A DNA stretch of 64,000 nt, taken from Ignavibacteria bacterium. GTDB lineage: Bacteria > Bacteroidota > Ignavibacteria > Kapaibacteriales > UBA961. How positions within the stretch are numbered: position 1 is the stretch's first letter; each line of letters begins with the position of its first letter. This document shows positions 58,306 to 64,000 of this stretch, piece by piece. Under the pieces are notes generated by a model. The model was not told where the DNA came from. It worked only from the letters and a program-made list of their open reading frames with translations, and made no database searches. Location of the stretch: positions 434,001-498,000 of the forward strand of contig JADJXV010000001.1 of assembly GCA_016720145.1 (NCBI GenBank). The letters run 5' to 3'. The translations under genes and the position numbers were made by a program.

Positions 58306-59718
58306 ATGAACACACAACTAAAAAATCAGGACGATGAAATTTACGAAGCTATCATGGGAGAATATGAGCGACAACGAGATAAACTCGAGCTCATCGCCAG
58401 TGAAAACTACACATCACTCGCCGTCATGCAAGCTCAAGGCTCGATTCTTACCAATAAATACGCGGAAGGATATCCCGGCAAACGCTATTATGGAGGCTGC
58501 GAATGGGTCGATGTAGCCGAAAACCTAGCCATCGATCGAGCAAAAGAGCTCTTCGGTGCTGAATATGCTAATGTGCAGCCACATTCTGGAAGTGGTGCAA
58601 ATATGGCAGTGTATTTCACCTATATCAAGCCGGGAGATACTGTGCTTGGAATGGATCTTTCTCATGGTGGACACCTTACACACGGTTCACCGGTTAATTT
58701 CTCCGGGAAATTTTACAATTTTATTCCTTATGGCGTGGACAAAGACACAGGACTGATAGACTACAACCGAGTAGCAGAGCTTGCTAAAGAACATAAACCC
58801 AAGATGATTACCGTAGGTGCTTCTGCCTATTCCAGATCTATAGATTACAAAGCGTTCCGAGAAATTGCCGACTCAGTCGGCGCATTTCTCTTTGCCGATA
58901 TCGCTCATCCTGCAGGATTGATCGCAAAAGGGAAGTTATTAAGTCCAATCCCGTATTGCGATGTAGTTACTTCAACTACTCACAAGACCTTACGTGGACC
59001 ACGAGGTGGTTTAATTTTACTGGGGAAAAATACAGAAAATACATTTGGTCAAGTTGCACCGAAAAGTGGTCGAGTCAAAATGATGAGTGAGCTCATCGAT
59101 TCGATGGTCATGCCCGGTATTCAAGGTGGTCCGTTGATGCATGTAATTGCTGCCAAAGCAGTTGCATTCGGTGAATGCCTACGGGATGATTTCGGTTTCT
59201 ATACCGAACAAGTCATAAAAAATGCTCAGGCGATGTCATCTGAGCTTAGTGGAATGGGATATAATATCATAAGTGGTGGAACAGATAATCACCTCATGTT
59301 GATTGATGTTCGCAACAAAAATCTCACAGGCAAAAAAGCAGAGGAAGCGCTTGACGCATCTGGAATTACATGTAATAAAAACGCTGTCCCTTTTGATACA
59401 CAATCTCCCTTAGTCACCTCAGGTATTCGCCTAGGAAGTGCAGCTGTCACTTCAAGAGGTATGCTTGAAGATGATATGCGACACATCGCGCGTCTAATCG
59501 ACAGAGTATTAACTAATGTAGGTGATACTACTGTTTATTCTGCAGTCAAAGAAGATGTCAAACATTTTTGTCGTGATTTCTCGCTCTATCCTTCTATAGA
59601 TCATTCATTTACTGAAAGTGCAAAAAAGATTGAAGAGGGAGTCGGTCATATCATGGAAGGTGTTGGGAAATTCATGCAGAGTGTGGGAGAAGAATTACAA
59701 AATGTTATCAAAAAGTAA
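58306..59718 (+). CDS. glyA: Serine hydroxymethyltransferase with C-terminal extension
   Basis: A 470-residue SHMT, which interconverts serine and glycine with tetrahydrofolate, using PLP. The N-terminal signature ENYTSLAVMQAQGSILTNKY and the PLP-lysine motif VVTSTTHKTLRGPRGG (Lys near residue 229) are present. The normal enzyme of about 420-430 residues ends near FSLYP (residue 429). The extra 41 residues contain three seven-residue repeats (GVGHIME, GVGKFMQ, SVGEELQ) predicted to form an amphipathic helix. The core is normal and complete. Confidence 0.96.
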   Translation: MNTQLKNQDDEIYEAIMGEYERQRDKLELIASENYTSLAVMQAQGSILTNKYAEGYPGKRYYGGCEWVDVAENLAIDRAKELFGAEYANVQPHSGSGANMAVYFTYIKPGDTVLGMDLSHGGHLTHGSPVNFSGKFYNFIPYGVDKDTGLIDYNRVAELAKEHKPKMITVGASAYSRSIDYKAFREIADSVGAFLFADIAHPAGLIAKGKLLSPIPYCDVVTSTTHKTLRGPRGGLILLGKNTENTFGQVAPKSGRVKMMSELIDSMVMPGIQGGPLMHVIAAKAVAFGECLRDDFGFYTEQVIKNAQAMSSELSGMGYNIISGGTDNHLMLIDVRNKNLTGKKAEEALDASGITCNKNAVPFDTQSPLVTSGIRLGSAAVTSRGMLEDDMRHIARLIDRVLTNVGDTTVYSAVKEDVKHFCRDFSLYPSIDHSFTESAKKIEEGVGHIMEGVGKFMQSVGEELQNVIKK

Positions 59719-60483
59719 AGAAGATACGTTTAGATAAGTATTCTTTTCTATCTTAAATTTAAGGCTTGTTAAAGTACATCAATTGAAATCATGCAGTAGT
59801 TAGGTTCTTTGTATAGCTTTGCATAATGATTTGTTTAACAAGATAATTTATAAATACTTATATAAATTTCCTTTTGTTTAAATGTAGCTTGGAGATTGCA
59901 ACTTCTAATAAAACTATAGTTTTTTTTGTCTGTGAATATCAATTGTAGATATTCGAATTCCGTATAAATGCTGTGAACTTAAATGAGAATTTATAACGTT
60001 TAATTTGTTGAAAAATGGGCTATTTTTGTAAATTCAATTGATTCCAACTTTTATAGCAATATTAAGTGAAAAGTACAAAAGGGGAGTGGTGCTAATAATT
60101 TCGAAAGGATATTACACTAACATGCTTACTTACCAAAATCATAGATTCATTCTACTTCGTCAAGCGCAGTGAGTCTTAATTTATCATTGCTTATCCAGCT
60201 TGAAGCAAAGAGATAGTTATATTTTATGTTTTTAGTTAACTGAGTTCGATGAATTCTACAATAACGACTCATTTCCTCGAAGTGTATTAAATACCTTACA
60301 CTTAAGAGCGATAATCTATGATGATTCTAGATTCCATTCCTACCTAAGTATATTTAATCCTTAAATATATTGTATTATCAATGTCTTTTATTATCTCCGG
60401 TAAATAGACAAATACTCAAATATATTCAATTGTATTTTTAGAAATTACAATCAAAATTTATTACTCTTTTATCTAGAAAAACT
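59719..60483. other. 765-base AT-rich intergenic region
   Basis: No coding region longer than a few dozen codons looks real. A palindrome AAAACTATAGTTTT with following Ts (59910-59927) is a weak terminator-like element. GAATATC/GATATTC (59934-59954) is a second inverted repeat. It may hold the glyA terminator, the STAS promoter or an undetected small RNA; I see no more. Confidence 0.4.
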
Positions 60484-60861
60484 ATGGAAATAATTGAACG
60501 TAAACAAGATGGCGTGACAGTACTCGAAGTGCGAGGACGCCTTGACAGTAACACAGCAAGCGAACTAGAAGAAAAGCTCCAGAAAATTTTAATTGAAAAA
60601 GAACAGAAATTACTGATCGACTTTTCCCATCTCGATTTTCTATCGAGTGCCGGGCTTCGCGTGTTGTTATGGGGAATGAAAACTATTCGTGCTGCAAAAG
60701 GCAAGCTAGCACTATCTTCACTTAAATCCAACGTTCAGGAAGTACTTGATATTTCTGGCTTTAATGCAACTTTGCCGTATTTCATGGGAATGGAAGATGC
60801 AGTTTTTTTCCTCTATCAAGACCTTGATACGCTGGATAAATCTTCAGACGTAAAAGAGTAA
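60484..60861 (+). CDS. STAS-domain anti-anti-sigma factor
   Basis: A 125-residue single STAS-domain protein of the SpoIIAA/RsbV type. The start IIERKQDGVTVLEVRGRLD and the switch helix region DFSHLDFLSSAGLRVLLWGM (Ser in SSAGLR is the phosphorylation site) are typical. It binds an anti-sigma kinase when unphosphorylated. No such kinase or phosphatase is adjacent, so the partner is elsewhere. Confidence 0.92.
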   Translation: MEIIERKQDGVTVLEVRGRLDSNTASELEEKLQKILIEKEQKLLIDFSHLDFLSSAGLRVLLWGMKTIRAAKGKLALSSLKSNVQEVLDISGFNATLPYFMGMEDAVFFLYQDLDTLDKSSDVKE

Positions 60862-60930
60862 ATAAGAACAATGAGGATTCACTAATTCTCAACATCATTG
60901 ATCCAGTAACGCATTCAACTATAGTATTTT

Positions 60931-63741
60931 ATGAAATCCAAGACAATTAAAGAGACGACAATTTCAAAGCCAAGTAGTAGTACAAAAGTAATATCCATTC
61001 GAAATGCCCGCGTTCACAACCTCAAGAACATCTCAGTAGATATACCACGCAACGCATTTACCGTTATTTCCGGTGTGAGCGGTTCCGGTAAATCTTCGCT
61101 TGCATTTGATACATTATATGCAGAGGGTCAGCGACGCTTTACCGAGTCACTTTCAGCGTATGCACGTCAGTTTATGGAACGTATGACCAAGCCAGACGTT
61201 GACTCAATTACCGGTTTACCTCCGGCAATTGCAATTGAGCAGCGTGGATTTGCACGTAATCCACGTTCTACCGTCGGAACCACAACAGAAATTTATGATT
61301 ACTTGCGTTTGCTTTTTGGAAGAATAGGTACCACAATATGTACTTGTGGAAGAGAGGTTAAAAAAGACACTCCACAATCGATTATGCAATCACTCCAATT
61401 TGATGAGGGAGATAGAATTTACATTTTATTTCCATTGCCGGAGAGCGATAATAAATTAACTGTACGTTTGGATAATTTAGTTGAGAATGGCTTTACGAGG
61501 ATATTACTGCGAGGTACGACGGATATCATTGATATTCAAGAAGATACATTACCTAAAAAATTAAAAGACCAGAACATTTTAGTAATTGCCGACCGACTAG
61601 TTTATAAAAAAGATTATGAGACTACCACCCGACTAGCAGACTCAATAGAGCTTGCCTTTAGAATGGGAATAGGTAAGATTACTATTAAAAATTTTACTTC
61701 CACACAAGAATATCATTTTAGTAATCAATTTGAATGCTCATATTGTCAGACATTATACAAAGAGCCGGAGCCACGGCTCTTTTCTTTTAACAGTCCGTCG
61801 GGGGCTTGTCCTCGATGTACCGGTTCAGGACGTAGCGTCGGCATTGATGAAGATTTAGTAATACCTGATCGTACCAAGTCTATTAAAAAAGGAGCAATTG
61901 CACCATTTGCGTTGCATGGTTTTGGAGATTATAACGAAGATTTAATCTTGTGCTGCAAGCGAAATGACATTCCAATAGATAAGCCGGTTGCAATATTTAC
62001 GAAAGAACAATTCGATATACTCTGGAATGGCGATGGTGGTGATTATTTTGGCATAGTTGGATTCTTTAAAATGCTCGATGAAAGCAATCACAAAATGAAT
62101 TTTCGTGTAGTAGCAAGTAGATTCCGTGGATACAGCAAGTGTTTGCAATGTAATGGATCACGCTTGCGTAAGTCTGCAAGACAAGTATTTATCCAGGGTA
62201 CCAATCTACCTGAAATTGTTCAATATACTCTCGATGCTGCCTATAGATTTTTCCATCACCTCAAGCTATCAGATCACCAGCTTGCTGTTTCGGGTCAAAT
62301 TCTACGTGAAATTCGTTGGCGACTAGACTTACTTGTTGATATTGGACTTGGTTATATTACGATTGACAGGTTATCACATACATTGTCGGGTGGTGAGTCC
62401 CAACGTATAAACCTTGCCACTTCTCTTGGTTCTTCGTTAGTTGGTACGCTGTATGTACTTGATGAACCAAGCATTGGGCTCCATACGCGTGATACGGAGC
62501 GCTTGCTGAACCTGTTGTATAAATTGCGCAATATCGGTAATACGGTTGTAGTAGTCGAGCATGATTTAGAAATTATTAAAAATGCTGATTATATAATTGA
62601 TATGGGTCCTAAAGCCGGAGAATTTGGTGGGGAAGTCATGTATTCTGGAAATGTGCATGATATTTTAACCTGTGACAAATCAATAACAGGTGATTATATG
62701 TCGGGAAAAAAATCTATAAGTTTCCCTGACAAACGATCAAAAGGAATTGGTAAGCTTGTTATTCACAAGCCGATACACAACAATCTAAAGGGCGACACAA
62801 TTGAAATACCCTTAAATACACTTACTGTGGTGACTGGTGTGAGCGGCTCGGGCAAAAGCACACTCATTCATGATGTGCTTTATGGTAATTTGCAACGGAT
62901 GCGGACAAGTTATAATGGGACAGTAGGCGCGTGTGAATATATCGAAGGCGGACATGATATTGATTTTGTTGAGATGATTGACCAGTCACCGATTGGAGCA
63001 TCTTCGAGATCAACTCCTGCAACCTATTCTAAAGCTTTTGATGCTATTAGAGATGTATTTGCAGCGACACAATCTGCCAAGCAAATGGGGTGGTGGTCCG
63101 GATATTTCTCGTTTAATGTGTCAGGAGGAAGATGTGAAGTGTGCGAGGGGAGCGGTTCGGTGACAGTAGAAATGCAGTTTTTACCGGATATCACTTTAGT
63201 ATGCGAATCCTGCAAAGGGTCACGCTACAAGCGAGAAGCGCGCAATATTCTCTTTCAGGGTAAAAGCATAATCGATGTGTTGGCAATGACCGTCGATGAG
63301 GCGCTCACTTTTTTTCAAGGAATAAAAAAAGTAACAAATAAATTACAAGTACTTTCAGATGTTGGACTTGGCTATGTATCGCTCGGCCAGCCGAGCTCGA
63401 TGCTCTCCGGAGGTGAGGCACAGCGAGTGAAGTTAGCTACGTATATAGATTCTGAAACTACATCTAAAACATTATTTATTTTTGATGAACCGACAACCGG
63501 CTTGCATTTAGATGACATTTCAAAACTTTTAAATTGCTTTCGTAAATTAGTCTATAGGGGGCATTCGGTAGTCATCATAGAGCATAACCTTCACGTGATA
63601 GCTTCTGCAGATTATGTCATTGATTTAGGTCCTGAAGCAGGAGAAAATGGTGGACATCTCGTAGCTTGTGGCACTCCGGAGACAGTGGCTAAATCAAAAA
63701 AGTCATTAACAGGAAAAGCATTGAATGAGTTTTTGAAATAA
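60931..63741 (+). CDS. uvrA: Excinuclease ABC subunit A
   Basis: A 936-residue UvrA, the normal length. The first ATPase P-loop is GVSGSGKSS (48-56), with the signature LSGGESQRINLATSLG. The second P-loop is GVSGSGKSTLIHDVLYGN, with LSGGEAQRVKLATYID and FIFDEPTTGLH. Zinc-binding cysteine pairs are in CSYCQTLY...CPRCTGSG and CEVCEGSG...CESCKGSR. It recognises bulky DNA damage and loads UvrB in nucleotide excision repair. It is intact. Confidence 0.98.
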   Translation: MKSKTIKETTISKPSSSTKVISIRNARVHNLKNISVDIPRNAFTVISGVSGSGKSSLAFDTLYAEGQRRFTESLSAYARQFMERMTKPDVDSITGLPPAIAIEQRGFARNPRSTVGTTTEIYDYLRLLFGRIGTTICTCGREVKKDTPQSIMQSLQFDEGDRIYILFPLPESDNKLTVRLDNLVENGFTRILLRGTTDIIDIQEDTLPKKLKDQNILVIADRLVYKKDYETTTRLADSIELAFRMGIGKITIKNFTSTQEYHFSNQFECSYCQTLYKEPEPRLFSFNSPSGACPRCTGSGRSVGIDEDLVIPDRTKSIKKGAIAPFALHGFGDYNEDLILCCKRNDIPIDKPVAIFTKEQFDILWNGDGGDYFGIVGFFKMLDESNHKMNFRVVASRFRGYSKCLQCNGSRLRKSARQVFIQGTNLPEIVQYTLDAAYRFFHHLKLSDHQLAVSGQILREIRWRLDLLVDIGLGYITIDRLSHTLSGGESQRINLATSLGSSLVGTLYVLDEPSIGLHTRDTERLLNLLYKLRNIGNTVVVVEHDLEIIKNADYIIDMGPKAGEFGGEVMYSGNVHDILTCDKSITGDYMSGKKSISFPDKRSKGIGKLVIHKPIHNNLKGDTIEIPLNTLTVVTGVSGSGKSTLIHDVLYGNLQRMRTSYNGTVGACEYIEGGHDIDFVEMIDQSPIGASSRSTPATYSKAFDAIRDVFAATQSAKQMGWWSGYFSFNVSGGRCEVCEGSGSVTVEMQFLPDITLVCESCKGSRYKREARNILFQGKSIIDVLAMTVDEALTFFQGIKKVTNKLQVLSDVGLGYVSLGQPSSMLSGGEAQRVKLATYIDSETTSKTLFIFDEPTTGLHLDDISKLLNCFRKLVYRGHSVVIIEHNLHVIASADYVIDLGPEAGENGGHLVACGTPETVAKSKKSLTGKALNEFLK

Positions 63742-63799
63742 TTTTGAATCATTAAACCATACTATATTTATATAGGTTACGATAAAGCCAAAGTACAGT

Positions 63800-64000
63800 T
63801 TAAAAAGTATAAACGTATTCGAGCACACATTGCCCTACGCATTGGAGTGTCTCTGGTGAGATGTTTTCAATCGTATCATGAATTGTATGCCAGTATTTTC
63901 TTCGAGGATTTTTATCGACATGTCCTACGAGATTTACATCTATGATATCGATACTTGGTATTGAAGCTTGAATGAGCATATCATGGTCATCGCTGACACC
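63800..64000 (-). CDS. M28-family peptidase, C-terminal end only
   Basis: The last 66 residues of a minus-strand gene cut by the window edge. DDHDMLIQASIPSIDIIDVN and YWHTIHDTIENISPETLQ match the end of M28 zinc peptidases/glutaminyl cyclases, where the His of WHT binds zinc. It ends in TAA at 63800-63802. The N-terminal part lies outside the window. Confidence 0.78.
   Translation of the reverse strand, partial: GVSDDHDMLIQASIPSIDIIDVNLVGHVDKNPRRKYWHTIHDTIENISPETLQCVGQCVLEYVYTF

Noticed and set aside
1..64000. CRISPR arrays, insertion sequences, prophage or toxin-antitoxin modules
   Set aside because: No regularly spaced repeats, transposase or integrase motifs, or phage structural genes were seen on either strand. 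The HNH protein is of the ordinary stand-alone type.

Overview
The window is chromosomal DNA from an AT-rich Gram-negative bacterium that most resembles the Bacteroidota/Chlorobiota/Ignavibacteriota (FCB) group. The signs are a PorV/PorQ-type type IX secretion (T9SS) protein, a GWxTD protein, several secreted proteins with T9SS-style C-terminal ends, three TonB-dependent receptors (two with an N-terminal carboxypeptidase-regulatory-like domain), an ECF sigma locus, a bacillithiol deacetylase (BshB1), menaquinone synthesis (MenA), and Bacteroidota-type TAnnTTTG -7 promoter elements. An uncultured lineage such as Kapaibacteriota fits, but this is inference from gene content. No phage, plasmid, insertion sequence, rRNA or CRISPR array was seen.

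Layout. 1-6.8 kb (minus strand): OmpA-family porin, a Gly/Ser-rich membrane protein coupled to a repeat protein, TypA and CarA. 6.8-9.8 kb: HNH nuclease, ECF sigma factor, and a heavily eroded anti-sigma/outer-membrane protein. 9.9-19.9 kb: TonB receptor, a 1346-residue secreted protein, PorV-like protein and GWxTD protein, which look like one surface/export locus. 19.9-27 kb: lipid A-type acyltransferase, heptosyltransferase, pseudouridine synthase, a second TonB receptor and a membrane glycosyltransferase, mostly envelope building. 27-34.6 kb: EamA transporter, metallo-hydrolase, Rieske protein, QueG, PgeF, cyclase, BshB1, an RRM protein with a structured leader, and an orphan PhnE-like permease. 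34.6-43.4 kb (mostly minus): epimerase, MsrA, a third TonB receptor with a lipoprotein, tRNA-Leu(GAG), a lamin-tail secreted protein, free-Met-R-sulfoxide reductase, CPBP protease and MenA. 43.5-51.4 kb: sodium/solute symporter, YCF48-like surface protein, phospholipid synthase, FtsY, hydrolase and GH57 enzyme. 51.4-64 kb: DUF3467, TPR, RlpA, fused E1 dehydrogenase, T9SS protein, GlyA, STAS protein, UvrA and a truncated M28 peptidase.

The most striking property is the number of interrupted genes. At least ten recognisable coding regions carry one to a few single-base shifts or a lone stop codon. The tRNA-Leu also lacks one base in its anticodon loop and one in its T arm. Several shifts sit in short homopolymers, while most long housekeeping genes (typA, carA, ftsY, GH57, E1, glyA, uvrA) are intact. 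I favour residual sequencing/assembly indels for most of them, with genuine decay most likely at 8.1-9.8 kb. Interrupted genes are reported as one gene spanning the lesion.

I did not find a system I can call new with confidence. The best candidates for a closer look are the ECF sigma/eroded receptor/TonB receptor/giant secreted protein/PorV locus (7.6-18.3 kb), the three-heptad tail on GlyA, and the structured leader of the RRM gene.
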